Source of the DNA: Proteles cristata cristata
Taxonomy: Eukaryota > Chordata > Mammalia > Carnivora > Hyaenidae
DNA length: 64,000 bases
Reading direction: 5' to 3'
NCBI GenBank assembly: GCA_017311185.1
Contig: JAESUZ010000968.1
Location: 868,001 to 932,000 of the forward strand
Shown here: piece after piece, positions 12,515-22,979 of the stretch
How the letters are laid out: the number at the start of each line of letters is the position of its first letter
Position numbering within the stretch: position 1 is the stretch's first letter
Program-made: the position numbers and the translations under genes
The notes under the pieces: model-generated
The model's database searches: none
What the model saw: only the letters and a program-made list of their open reading frames with translations
Told to the model about the DNA's origin: nothing

Positions 12515-12732
12515 GGGGAGCCTGGGTGGCTCAGTCGGTTGAGCGTCTGACTTCGGCTCAGATCATGATCTCACAGTTCGTGGGTTTGATTCCCACATCG
12601 GGCTCCATGCTGACAGCTCAGAGCCTGGAGCCTGCTTCAGATTCTGTGTCTCTCTCTCTCTCTGACCCCTTTCCCACTTGCACTCTCTCTCTCTCTCTCT
12701 CAAAAATAAATAGACTAAAATAATTTTTTTAA
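12515..12732 (+). mobile_element. Felid SINE, long type
   Basis: Complete copy. Target-site duplication tttagta(g/a)aagga at 12502-12514 and 12733-12745 with one mismatch. Confidence 0.95.
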
Positions 12733-12745
12733 TTTAGTAAAAGGA

Positions 12746-13575
12746 AAAATACTAATATCACGTATGCAGTCTGGCCAGTATCCCCACTGGCCAAGGCTGT
12801 ACAGGCTCCTGCTGGTCCCGGCCTCCAGCCCATTGCCCAGCCCCCTCCTGGCTCCCATCCCTTCTCCCTCCCTGCCCCCACCATGTCCAGGCCTGCCACC
12901 CTTTCTGTCCCCTTTTGGCCCTTGAGGCCCCAATCCACCTGTCCCTCCCTTGCATCCCAGGCCCCGCAGGCCACTGTCTTGTCAAGTGGCATCTTGGTCC
13001 CTGGCAGCTCCAGATGCCTGCCCTGGGGCCTCCTTCCCGCTGCCCACGTCCCTAGCCTCAGCGGTGAGCCACCTTCACACACTTCAGTGCCTAGCTCTCC
13101 CTGCAAGTTGTGTGTTCTGGAATCCCAGTCACATTTACTCCAGCATCAAGGCCTCAAGGGCCCTTCCCAGCAGATGTTCTGCCTTGTCGGCCAGATGGGA
13201 GCCCTTCAGATGTCTCCCTCCAGGGACAGGCCGGGCCTGCACCTCAGACTCAGGGAAAGGGCCCAGAAGTTCACTCCACACCTACTCTGGGCCATCTGCA
13301 GGTCCATATTGGAGACGGGGCAGGAATTTGACCCTAATTTCCCTGGGAACCAGAGCATAGGAGGCAACCACAGGGCAGAACTCTCTGGAAGGCCTCCCCA
13401 CCCTCACACTACCCTTGGGCTTGGGAGTGAGTGGAGGGTGATCGCTAGCTCGCACGAAACCATCCTTTCCCCTCCTCTCACAGAATCACTGGCTTAAGGA
13501 CAGGGCAGGGGTCTGACCCACTATAGCCTGAGCTTGCCTAGCTCAGGTTGGCTGAGATTTTGGGTGTTTCCCTCT
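12746..13575. other. Intergenic, nothing recognised
   Basis: A 204-codon open frame at 12883-13497 (plus) has no recognisable domain and overlaps others; I do not call it a gene. Confidence 0.45.
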
Positions 13576-13577
13576 CC

Positions 13578-13865
13578 CTGGAGGAGATGAATAGATGGAT
13601 GGATCTGTGGATGGATTTGTGGACAAGTGCTGGATGGATAGTAGGTAGTGGGTAGGTAAACAGGAAAAGGAATAAATGAATGAAGGGGTGGTGGACGGAT
13701 GCATGGATGCATGGATGGGCAGGTAGATGGATGGGCAGGTAGATGGGTGGATGGATGGATGCATGGATGGTTGGGTGGATGGATGGATGGATGGATGGGC
13801 AGATGGATGGATGCATGCATGCATGCATGATGGATGGATGGGTGCATGGATGGGCAGATGAGTGG
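13578..13865 (+). repeat. (TGGA)n tetranucleotide satellite
   Basis: About 290 bp of imperfect TGGA repeat with interspersed gca and gggc variants and an alternating purine/pyrimidine patch (atgcatgcatgcatgcat) near 13811-13828. Minus-strand frames translate as His-Pro-Ser-Ile repeats and are not genes. Confidence 0.95.
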
Positions 13866-14034
13866 GAAAGTGAGTGGCTAAGAGTGTAAATGAATGGATG
13901 GGCTAGTTGCAGACCAGCTCAGGAGAAACTGCATCTCAAAAGGAATTTTCTAAATCTCTGAAATGTGAGGCCTTGGCATCCCCCAGAGGCCAGAGTCTCT
14001 AATGACTCATGTCCTTTAAAGCCCTGAGAATCAG

Positions 14035-14285
14035 GGACATGGCCCTAGAGAAGGTGAGGGGTTCTGGGAAACAAAAAATTCTAGGGTCCACTGCTGGCTC
14101 TTGCCCTGTCCTACCTTGGGGACCTTGGGAATGGTTAACCCTTCTGAGGCTCAATTTCTTCATCTGGAAGATTGAGCTAATCAAACCTGATGCCTGTAAT
14201 GCTATGAGATTTAAACAAAATCATGTATATAAAGTGTCTGAGAGGGTCATGTGGCACATATCAGGTGCCCACCAAATGTGATTTG
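14035..14285 (+). repeat. MIR SINE, nearly full length
   Basis: Contains 'ctgaggctcaatttcttcat', 'atgcctgtaatgctatgaga' and 'ggcacatatcaggtgcccac', in the MIR order. It lies just beyond the 3' end of TMEM270. Confidence 0.8.
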
Positions 14286-14307
14286 CTTCCGAGGGACAGC
14301 TCTAGGG

Positions 14308-14338
<31 letters not shown>

Positions 14339-14346
14339 GCACGCAC
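14308..14346. repeat. (CA)n microsatellite
   Basis: CA run with terminal cgca variants, 75 bp beyond the TMEM270 stop codon. Confidence 0.97.
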
Positions 14347-14421
14347 ATACTCCCCAGGAAGGAAGGACACAGAGAGAGATCCCAGGCCATACCAGATCCA
14401 GAAAGGTAGATGGGGACACAC

Positions 14422-16290
14422 TTATTCTCCAGGGGTTCCATGCTCTGACAGGGCTGGCCCAGCCTCAGGGCCCAGGCGTTCAGGGAGTGGGGACTCAGAC
14501 ATAGGCCCTGGGCACTCTTGGGGCTCAGTTTCCTGGGCCTGGGCCAGCTGGGCCGTGTGCTCAAAGGCAGCCTGCAGCAGGTGGGAGGCAAGGCAAGTGG
14601 TCCAGGTGATGAGATAGGCCAGGTGCCAGGAGACAAGTGTGGCTGTGTTCTCCACCCGCCAGTACAGACCCTTCAGCAGCGCCAGGAGCTCCGGCACCAC
14701 ACGGTTGTCCAGCAGAGCCTGGAGGCGATAAGTGGATAGGCAGTGGGGAGCAGGGGCCGCTGGGAGCTCACAGGGTGGCACTGCCTCGCTGCCACGCCCT
14801 GGGCCCCAGGCCCACCCTCAGCAGCCCACCTTGCAGAGCAGCGAACCCGGGCTGAAGCGCTGGGCCCCCACGCACAGCCTCCTGGTCACCAGCAGCAGCA
14901 GCAAGATTGCCAGCGTCAGGCTGTGCAGACAGGACAGCAGCAGCTCCGTGCAGGTGGCTGCAGACACGACTAGCCGCTTGCGGGCCAGGCCCACGGCCCG
15001 GGCACAGCGCAGCATGCCGGCCCACGCCAGCCGGGGCGCCTGCAGCCCTAGCCGCACCGGGATTTCTACCAGTGCCAGCCCGGCCCATAGCACCTGGCCC
15101 GCGGGGTGAGCTGCAAGCCCAGGGGGTGGGGAGTCCTGGTGGCCGCGGGTCCCCCAAGCCTCCTGGCCCAGCCCCGCCAGCCAGCGGTTGAAGAGGGCCA
15201 TCTTGAGGAGCAGGAAGTTGTAGAGGTGGGCCCGGTTCTGGACCAGCTGCGGGAGCAGGGAGTGCCAGACCATCGTCACCCACCTGGGGGAGGGGCCCTA
15301 CCCACCCTGGGTTTTCCTGTAGGGGGCGGGGCTGCCTGGCACCATGGGCTGGCGCTCCTTCCCTCGAGGCCTCAGTTTCTCCAACAAGGACTCCATTCTC
15401 AGACGGGGACCTTTAGAAGGTGTCTCATATTATCTTTGGTTTTCTTTGCCTTGGATTTCAGGAATTATTTATAATTCTCTAGACTGAAGGAAGCTGATTT
15501 ATTATTATTATTATTATTTATTATTATTATTATTATATAAGGAGTGACCATCCCCCTCATCCCTCTGATCCTGTAGGATTTGAACCCTGGGCAGTTTTTC
15601 TTCCAAGCGCCTGGGCTTTCCTGCTCACCAGTTGCCTGTTGAGGGCAGCTGGGGGGCAAAGGGCAGAGCCATGGGGTAGAGGGATGTAAGGCATAGGGGC
15701 AGTGGGACAGAGTCACTGTCATGGAGAGGGGTGAAGGAGAGGAAGGACCCCGAAAAGATCTCCGGGCTTTGGTCCTGGGTGATAGAGCGGATATGATGTC
15801 TCCTGTCCCCTGGGAGAAAAGAGCGAGCTTGGGTGGGGAGAGGGTCTGTGAGCAAGAAAGCTCTACCTGAGTCCTGGGGCTGATGATTCCCTCACCAGAG
15901 TCCTAAAGCCTGCATCCCTGAGTAATGCCAACCCCCCCCTCCCAATCTGGACCTCACGTGCAGCTGTCCAGAGGACCCCGTGGAGTCCGAGCGGAGGGAA
16001 CAGGAGACAGCCACCTGGGAGAGGCCGTGTGCCCCACCGTGGGCACTGTGGCTTGGGGCTGTGGCTCCTTAGAGCTGTCAGATTAATCCAGGCAGGCGGC
16101 AGTCACCAGGTTCTACAGGTTGGGCCAGGTCCCTGGGCTCCAACAGCCCTGAGGTGGCTGCAGATGTCTGGGTGGCCCCCACCCCGGTGCCACGCCCCCC
16201 CCCACATTCCTCACTCACCAGCACCAAAAGCTTCACCACCAGCAGCAGAATCCCCAAGAGGCTGGATCTAACTGGAGGAACGGCCTCCAT
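14422..16290 (-). CDS. TMEM270: TMEM270 (WBSCR28), transmembrane protein 270, three coding exons
   Basis: Coding exons on the minus strand: 16290-16219 (24 codons), 15246-14830 (139 codons) and 14718-14422 (98 codons plus TAA), giving 261 residues; I recall the human protein as 265. Introns are GT-AG and in phase 0 (donors at 16218 and 14829, acceptors ending at 15247 and 14719). Exon 1 encodes MEAVPPVRSSLLGILL, nearly the human N-terminus. The reading frame is open upstream of this ATG, so the start rests on homology. Hydrophobic segments lie near residues 11-26, 74-90, 116-144 and 189-213, suggesting a multipass membrane protein. Residues 193-214 (WHLAYLITWTTCLASHLLQA) are the best conserved stretch. 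The C-terminal tail is Glu/Pro-rich. Molecular function is unknown; the gene is deleted in Williams-Beuren syndrome. Its neighbour METTL27 is divergent, 13.5 kb away. No frameshift is seen. Confidence 0.93.
15497..15536. repeat. (ATT)n microsatellite in TMEM270 intron 1
   Basis: Interrupted ATT trinucleotide run within the 972-bp first intron. Confidence 0.97.
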
Positions 16291-16430
16291 GTCTGGCCCT
16301 CCTCCCCTTCCTCCAGCTGGAAGAGGGAGGATGACCTCACAGACGCTGCAGGGTGGGGACCAAGTTACCATGGGGACGGGCTGCCACAAGAGACCCCCTT
16401 TTACCTGCCTCCCGCCTCCCGGGCACAAAA
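16291..16430 (-). promoter_or_regulatory. TMEM270 upstream region with a CRE-like site
   Basis: This is the 140 bp upstream of the TMEM270 ATG. It has no TATA box that I can see. A CRE-like TGAGGTCA lies on the minus strand at 16340-16333, about 45 bp before the ATG. A CRE-type site would suit a testis-biased gene, but that is inference. The transcription start is not determined. Confidence 0.35.
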
Positions 16431-16938
16431 ACCAGGGTACTTCTCTTCTATGTCCGGTCCCCTGCCTGGTTGGAGACAGCCCCTAGCGACATCAGCTCAG
16501 TGTCTGGCCTGCCCACGTGGGTGCCGGAGAAGGTCCTCGGATGGACGGCCCTGGGCCTGCAGGGGGCAGTGGAGGCTGAGGGTAGGGGCTGTGCCTTCCC
16601 ACATCCCTGCAAATCCCAAAGTAGCAGAAGCCTGGGAAATAGAAATCTCGATTCCCCAAGGCCACAGGCGACAGGGTATTTGGAGGCAGATGGAAAAGCC
16701 CCTCCCCCAGCCCCCGCCCCCACCCTGGTCACAAAGCAGAGAAATGAGGTTGTGACTTTTCCTCTCCTATCTCGGAACCACGTGCTGACCTAAAGGTCCC
16801 AGAGTTCAGGAGAGAGGCAGGGGCTGCAGGAAAGGGGACCATTTGCTGAGCTGGCCCGCCCAGGGCAACCAGGAGGTCATAGGCTGCCTGGGGCATCCCT
16901 CGAAGTTTGTAGGAGGCTGGGATTAGGATCCAAGGCTT
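16431..16938. other. Intergenic, nothing recognised
   Basis: Upstream flank of TMEM270 with no repeat or exon that I can support. Confidence 0.45.
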
Positions 16939-16958
16939 AGAATTCTGGAAGAACCCAG

Positions 16959-17183
16959 GGGCGCCTGGGTGGCTTAGTCGGTTAAGCGTCTGACTTTCGC
17001 TTAGGTCATGATCTCACGGTTGGTGGGTTTGAGCCCTGCATCGGGCTCTGTGCTGACAGCCAGCTCAGAGCCTGGAGCCTGTTTCAGAGTCTGTATCTCC
17101 CTCTCTCTCTGACCCCCCCCTGCTCACGCTGTCTCTCTCTCTCCTCCTAGAAATAAATAAAACATTAAAAAAAATTTAAAAAA
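16959..17183 (+). mobile_element. Felid SINE, 'ccagctcag' variant
   Basis: Flanked by a 20-bp duplication (agaattctgg(a/g)agaacccag) at 16939-16958 and 17184-17203. The 3' end ctcctagaaataaataaaac marks the variant sub-lineage. Confidence 0.96.
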
Positions 17184-17254
17184 AGAATTCTGGGAGAACC
17201 CAGAACCTTGATCACAGCATTCCTCACATTGCTTTTCTGCCTGGGTCCCAGCAG

Positions 17255-17273
17255 GTGGCCCCAGGAGGCGCTG
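17255..17273 (+). promoter_or_regulatory. Weak CTCF-like motif
   Basis: tggccccaggaggcgctga resembles the CTCF consensus with a mismatch in the core. It has the same orientation as the two stronger matches 2.5 kb downstream. Low certainty. Confidence 0.25.
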
Positions 17274-18309
17274 ACGCCCTTTGGAAATGTTTTAACAGCT
17301 CTCCCTCTGCTGGACAGGCCACTGTGGTGCAGGGCTCGGTGACTCAGCCCCTCTGTGCCCATCAGATTTCAGTCCTCACTGGCCACTTGCTAGGCACCCT
17401 TGTGCAGGATACAACCTGCCCCACTGGACATGGAAACCTGCCATGATGAGTCCCTGGAACAGAAAGGATGACCTCTGCCCAGGACAGTCCTGGTCACCCA
17501 TTCGTTTCCTCTCCTGGAACAACAGCTGAGGTCTCGAGGTTGCAGCGTGCAAAGTCCCTCTGCTCTGTCGCCCGCCGGGCCTCTCCCCCTCCCGCCCTCT
17601 GTGGCCGAAACCTTACAGCACTGAGGGGTCAGTAGGGCTTCAGGAAGACCTCCCTGGGCTAAGTTTTGAAGGATGGGTAGGAACTTCCCAGAGAAAGTGT
17701 GAAGGGTGGTCCAGACAGAGGGAACAGCATGATTCCAACAATTCCGTCTTATTAGCGCATAAAGCGGGAGGCGGGGAAGAGCACAAGGCAAGCGGTGAAA
17801 CTGGCAAGAGCCACATGGGCCACAGAATATTCTTTGTTACACAGTGAGTGCTATCAAAGAGCCAAGACAGCAAGGAGCTTGCCGTGGGCTCCACAACAGT
17901 CCCTCCAGCTCGTGAGGAGGTGAGACTGAGGAGAAGGCGTCTGGGGCGGGGGGAGATGAGACAGGAATCTGCAGCAATAAACCCTGGGAATGGAGGGAAG
18001 TGGGCAGATGCCAGAAACGTGTAGAACGTGGAGCAACAGGGATGGAGGCTGTCACGTACGGGGAGAGCTCCGAGAGGCTCCCCTGCTCTCACGCTGACCA
18101 GCCAGCTGCCGGAGCTGCTTGGCTCTTGCTGGCAGGAAACACAAGATTCCCGGGTCAGAGAGGAGGGACGAGCCAGTACTCACAGCACCAGCTGCTATGA
18201 GTTCAGCATTGGTTCCTTGAGTCCCAAACCCCACACGGTGACAGGAACAGGGCCACAGGACACCTTTACCCTTCGCGGGTGTATTCCAAGAGAGTAAGCC
18301 TGAGCTTAC
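17274..18309. other. Intergenic, mostly unassigned
   Basis: The stretch 17640-17740 (ttttgaaggatgggtaggaa) resembles a dispersed mammalian repeat that I cannot name. No gene. Confidence 0.4.
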
Positions 18310-18320
18310 AGACCCCAGAT

Positions 18321-18544
18321 TTTTTGAAAAAATTTTTTAATGTTTTATTTATTTATAGGAGAGAGAGAGAGACAGCGTGAGCAGGGGAGGGTCAGAGAGA
18401 GAGGGAGTCACAGACTGAAACAGGCTCCAGGCTCTGAGCTGGCAGTCAGCACAGAGCCCGACGCGGGGCTCGAACCCACGAACCGCGAGATCATGACCTA
18501 AGCGAAAGTCGGACGCTTAACCGACTAAGCCACCCAGGCGCCCC
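18321..18544 (-). mobile_element. Felid SINE, 'ctgccagctcag' variant
   Basis: Target-site duplication agaccccagat at 18310-18320 and 18545-18555. Complete, and close to the variant consensus. Confidence 0.96.
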
Positions 18545-18555
18545 AGACCCCAGAT

Positions 18556-19435
18556 CTTTTGTAAAAAGCCTGCTTTTGTGTCCTGAGAGAGACATTACCT
18601 TCATCACGCCGGTGCGTGCCTGCGATTTGCTCCAGAGGGAACAAAATATATTCCAAGGTTGTCTGAAGAACCCCCTGGAAAGATCAAAGAATGGTGTGCA
18701 GAAACATGAGAGGCCTGTACAGTTGTCTCCCAGCAGAGGATTGAAGGAAGAGAGGTAAAGCGAGGCAGGTGTCAGGGATCCTCCCCTTCCGGAGACTTGG
18801 GTGAAGGGTCGATGGAGGTGCTGCCCATCAAGGTGGGGGTGGGGAGGAGGAGCGCGTTGGGGGAAGGGCCTGACAGATGGCTGGGAATCACGTGGTAGAG
18901 ACGGATCCTGGGATGTGAGATTTGTCTCCCTTCTCCCCCCCCCTCCTTGGTTTATCCTCTCGGCCCGACCCCACCCCACCCCCATCCCCGGCTATCAGCC
19001 AGCACCACCATACCCAGAATTCTACCGTCACTGAGGCTGAGTTGATGGTCTTCAATCTCATCACACTGAGCAAACTCCTGGACCATGTGGTCCGGGCAGG
19101 AACTGGGGTCGCAAGCCAACCTCTCTTGCTGCCACAGAGGCCCCTCAGGGTGCCTCCCAAGACAAGCTGGGTCTCAGTCCCAGCTCGTCAGATGTGCCCC
19201 ACCTCCTCCAAAACTTGGTCCCCAAGCTAGATTTCAGCAAGGCCTCTCTGTGGCTCTGTGCTTGCCCAGACCACAGGAGGGGGAAGGACCCTGAGTGGCC
19301 TGTGGGGCTGGAAATCCAGTGACAGAGGTCAGGACCTCCCCCCTGACCTAGCCCCAGCCACGCAGTACCACCGGCCGGAAACCCCAGAGTCACCCCGTCG
19401 CCTGCCTTCTTCGCCTTCCTGCCCAGCCACCCCCA
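18556..19435. other. Intergenic, nothing recognised
   Basis: No repeat or coding exon that I can support. Confidence 0.4.
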
Positions 19436-19439
19436 GAGA

Positions 19440-19535
19440 CGAGGACTGTGAATCTCGCTCACTGAGGTGTCCCATGCCTGGACTGGTGCCTGGTGCACAG
19501 TAGGAGTTCCATAAATGTTTGTTGAATTAATAAGC
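19440..19535 (+). repeat. MIR or L2 3'-end fragment
   Basis: Contains 'ggtgcctggtgcacagtagg' followed by 'ccataaatgtttgttgaa', as in the 3' ends of MIR-like repeats. Confidence 0.6.
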
Positions 19536-19794
19536 AAATGAAAGAGAAACAGCTGGAAATCCCTACCTCCCAGGCTCCATGTGAGGGGAGCAGGAACTGC
19601 TCCATAAGGGGCCCCCCAACTTGGATCCTTAGGCAGGGAGCCCTCCGCCTCCGTCTCTTTCCTTCTCAACACGTAGGTTCAAGGCCATCTTGCACTACTG
19701 TGCTGTGTAACCCTGGGCAATAACTACCTCCCCGGCCCTGTCTGCACCTTGCAGGGAAACAGGGACGACCAGGTGGGATAACCCAGTTATCAGT

Positions 19795-20060
19795 GGCCGC
19801 CGCCTTGCCCGACGCCAGGGGGCGCCGTTCCTCTCCCCATGCCTCGCTGCGCAAACTCCCTCCCCCAGCTCAAGACCCCGGGCTGGAGAAGAACCGGCAG
19901 CCCCGGCTTTGGACTTGCTGCTTTCCTGGCAGTTGCTCCCCTGCGGGTGCAGAACGGCAACGCGGCCGCGAGGGGGCAGCAGACACCGGGGGCGCGGGCC
20001 CGGCGCCCCTGCGGGTGCTGCTGAACTCGGAAAGTTTCGGTGGCTATTTTGTCCCCTGTT
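19795..20060. promoter_or_regulatory. CpG-rich patch with two CTCF-like motifs
   Basis: A short CpG-dense block between TMEM270 and METTL27. It carries two motifs like the CTCF core on the plus strand: CGCCAGGGGGCGCC at 19813-19826 and CGCGAGGGGGCAGC at 19967-19980. They point the same way and are about 155 bp apart. No splice signals or convincing ORF accompany them, so a boundary or regulatory element is more likely than a promoter of an unknown gene. Confidence 0.5.
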
Positions 20061-20356
20061 AATCTGGGAGGCTGGTTTCCCTGTGACAACACCCTTGGGG
20101 CATCACGAGGAGCTCGCCCTGTGCACAGGTCCCGTCATGCCTGGGTTGCTGGAGGCGAAACTACGAGAAATAATCTAGACCAATAGTCTCCTTTCTTCCG
20201 TGTTCCGATGTTAGAATCTCATTTTATTTCATATCTTCTTTTTCCCCCCCAGAAGGACACAAAAATTGTAAATATGCCTTCATACTTATTGGAATTTGTT
20301 TTGTTTTTGTTTGCTTTCTAAAAACGGCTTTATCGAAGCCACTTAAATGCAAAGTA

Positions 20357-20392
<36 letters not shown>
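20357..20392. repeat. (AAT)n microsatellite
   Basis: AAT run of about 36 bp. Confidence 0.97.
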
Positions 20393-20394
<2 letters not shown>

Positions 20395-20404
20395 ATTCGG
20401 GAGG

Positions 20405-20628
20405 AACCTAATCCTGGTTAAGGGACAAGATTTTGGAGTCCATTTGAGCTGACGTCTGACACTTACTCACAGATCTGTGCTTCGGGGCCCAAGTTCCTTA
20501 TCTGTAAAACTGGGATATACTTTGTAGAATCTGGTAGGCGGGATTGTGTGGGAAGGAGTCAATGAAACAGGGTCTGAGAAGTGCTTTGAGCAGAACCTGG
20601 CCCCCCTACCAGTGCCAGGGAGCTGGCG
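20405..20628 (+). repeat. MIR SINE remnant
   Basis: Sense MIR: 'ccttatctgtaaaactggga', 'agaagtgctttgagcagaac' and 'ctggcccccctaccagtgcc'. Confidence 0.65.
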
Positions 20629-20639
20629 GCTAAATGAAG

Positions 20640-20950
20640 TCAGCATCTGTGGATTGAAAAGTTAACTCAAGAGTTTATTGAAACAAAGTAAACTACAAGC
20701 TAGACAAAACTACTTTAAGACATGCAAATCTGTGAAAAGAAATTATCTCCAGGGTGCACAGATTATATTGATTCACAAGCCAATAAATGGAAATATTCAT
20801 TTCAACCAAACCAATTTTAGGTGATTCACGTGGAGGCCAAGGCTTGAAGTTCCAGAAAAACATGGGCAAATATACCTTAAAATGGATTCAAATTGATATC
20901 TTAAAATTAATTTAAAAACTTTTAACATAAAAGTGAATAAAAATGCCATA
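20640..20950. other. AT-rich intergenic block, unidentified
   Basis: A sharp drop in GC after the MIR. It contains a perfect octamer ATGCAAAT at 20722-20729. No repeat family recognised. Confidence 0.35.
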
Positions 20951-20956
20951 AAAGTG

Positions 20957-21172
20957 TTTTATTATTTTTTTCTTTTTTGAGAGAGAGAGGATGTAAGTCC
21001 CTCTAGGGACAGAGAGAGAGAAAGAGAATCCCACAAGAGGCAGAGAGAAAGAGGGAGACAGAGAGAGAAAGAGAGAGGAGCGGGGCTCACCTGATGGGCT
21101 CGAGCTCATGAACGGTGAAGTTATGACCTGAGCCGAAATCAGATGCTTAAAGGCTGAGCCAGCTAGACACCC
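20957..21172 (-). mobile_element. Felid SINE, older diverged copy
   Basis: Reverse orientation. The short duplication aaaagtg flanks it. The head is diverged (ctgagccagctagacaccc). Confidence 0.85.
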
Positions 21173-21395
21173 AAAAGTGCTTTTTTGAAGGATATAAAGT
21201 TGCCAAACCATCCCAGTGTTCAACGCCATTCGCCCCCCATAAAAGTTCTGATAAATGGACAAAATGCATAAATGCCAATAACAGGCTGCAAAGTCACACC
21301 TGCAAGGTACAAAAATCAACATACGAACAAACATCAATGGGAAATATAATTTTCACCACTTTGTTTCTTGATCAGTGTGTTTGGAACAATATGTT
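21173..21395. other. AT-rich intergenic sequence
   Basis: Unassigned sequence between two reverse-oriented SINEs. Confidence 0.35.
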
Positions 21396-21600
21396 TCTTT
21401 TTTTCTTCTTCAGTTTATTCATTTATTTGAGAGACAACACAAGCAGGGGAGGGACAGAGAGAGAGGGAGAGACAGAGTATCCCAAGCAGGCTCCACATGG
21501 TCAGTGCGGAGTCTAATGCGGGACTCGAACTCATGAACCAGGAGCTCATGACCTGAGTTGAAATTGAACTCTTAACCAACTGAGCCACCCCAGTGCCCCA
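21396..21600 (-). mobile_element. Felid SINE, older copy
   Basis: From 'tttattcatttatttgagag' to 'gagccaccccagtgcccc'. Diverged by several per cent from the long-type consensus. Confidence 0.88.
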
Positions 21601-21721
21601 AGAACCAGTGTGTTTAATGTATTTGTTTTCTGCTAGCTCACTTAAACCTCTAGAATATTCTCCCACCCACCCATCCTCAACCACTGCCCCCTCCCTGCTC
21701 ACTCTTTTCTCTACTAGACTT

Positions 21722-22165
21722 CTGTGTCCTAAATAAAATGTCCCTCCATCCACTGAAGGACGTTTAGGTTGTTTCCATATCTTGTCTATTGTGAATAATG
21801 GTGTAATGAACATGGGGGTACAGATATCTCTTCACGATCCTGATTTCAATCTATCTGGATATATATCCAGAAGTGGGATGGATGGTTGGATAATGAAGTA
21901 GTTCTATTTTTTTTAATTTTTTAGCATTTATTTATTTTTCGAGAGACAGAGCATGAGTGGGGGAGGGACAGAGAGAGAGGAAGTCACAGAATCTGAAGCA
22001 GGCTCCAGGCTCTGAACTGTCAGCCCAGAGCCCGATGCGGTGCTCGAACTCACAAACCATGAGATAGTGACCTGAGCCAAAGTTGGACGCTTAACCGACT
22101 GAGCCACTTTAATTTTTTGAGGACCTCCATATGTTTTCCGTAGTAGCTGTAGTCATTTACATTCC
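21722..22165 (-). mobile_element. L1 segment, inverted 5' part of a twin-primed copy
   Basis: Reads as the reverse complement of the end of L1 ORF2: 'gttgtttccatatcttgtct', 'gtgaataatggtgtaatgaa' and 'atatatccagaagtgggatg'. It is interrupted by a SINE at 21923-22107, after which the L1 text resumes ('ttgaggacctccatatgttt'). Confidence 0.8.
21923..22107 (-). mobile_element. Felid SINE lacking its 5' end
   Basis: Flanked by tttaatttttt at 21912-21922 and 22108-22118. The element stops at 'gagccac', so the first 13 or so bases of the head are missing although the duplication is intact. Confidence 0.85.
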
Positions 22166-22177
22166 AACATGTGAGAA

Positions 22178-22187
22178 ATAGATAGAT

Positions 22188-22232
<45 letters not shown>
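22178..22232. repeat. (GATA)n microsatellite
   Basis: Tetranucleotide run exactly at the junction between the inverted and sense parts of the L1. Confidence 0.97.
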
Positions 22233-22233
<1 letters not shown>

Positions 22234-22718
22234 CACAATGGAATATTATTTGGCTGGACTTTTAGAAGGAAAATTCCTGACAACATAGAATGAGTTGTAG
22301 GACATTATGCTAAGTGAAGTAAGACACAGAAAGAGAAATATTGCATGATCTCACAAGTGGAATCTAATAAAGCCAAACTCAGAAACCGAAAAAAGAATGG
22401 TGGTTGCCAGCCAGAGCCAAAAATGGGGTTGGGAGAAGTGGGCTGGTCAAAGGGTACAAAGTTTCCATTATAGAGATGAATATATTCTAGAGATCTAATG
22501 TACAGCATAGTGAACCGGCTAACAATAATAGCTTACCGTTTACTTGAAATTTACTAAGGGGATAGATCTTAAATCTTCTCAACCCACATATACCACACAC
22601 AAACGGTAACTATGTAGAGGCAATAGATATGCTAATTACCTGGACGGTGGTGACCATTTCACTCTGTATACGTATATTCAAAACATCAGGTTGTTCTTAA
22701 ACATACACAATTCTTACT
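22233..22718 (+). mobile_element. L1 3' end, sense part of the twin-primed copy
   Basis: Begins 'cacaatggaatattattt' and runs through 'gcatgatctcacaagtgga', 'tctagagatctaatgtacag' and 'cgtatattcaaaacatcagg' to 'cacaattcttactaaaagg', the L1 3' UTR order. Confidence 0.88.
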
Positions 22719-22979
22719 AAAAGGCACAGAGGAAAATGTTCCTCAGTGCCCACTCACTCACCTCACCATTCAAATCACATTGTTGTAAGAAAGTCTGTAG
22801 CCACCTCCAGCCACTGGCCATTTGCTTCTGCCCCCAGCTCCCCACTGTCACCACCCTGGCCCAAGTGACCGATAAACTCTGTTGCTGAATCTGGTGCAGA
22901 GTCACTGTGAGCAAAGCCACAAGGTAGCTTTGGCCTGGGAGAAATGTTTGAGACTCACAAAACACTCCAAGAATCAGTA

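Noticed and set aside
12883..13497. 204-codon plus frame as an unknown gene
   Set aside because: Overlaps several other frames, no domain or splice support, and the syntenic human interval has no gene that I know of.
13521..13847. Three minus-strand frames rich in His-Pro-Ser-Ile
   Set aside because: They are translations of the TGGA tetranucleotide repeat in three phases.
13578..13865. CRISPR-like array
   Set aside because: Simple tetranucleotide repeat without spacers; the genome is mammalian.
14768..15283. 171-codon minus frame over TMEM270 exon 2
   Set aside because: Another frame of the true exon; the splice-consistent frame matches TMEM270.
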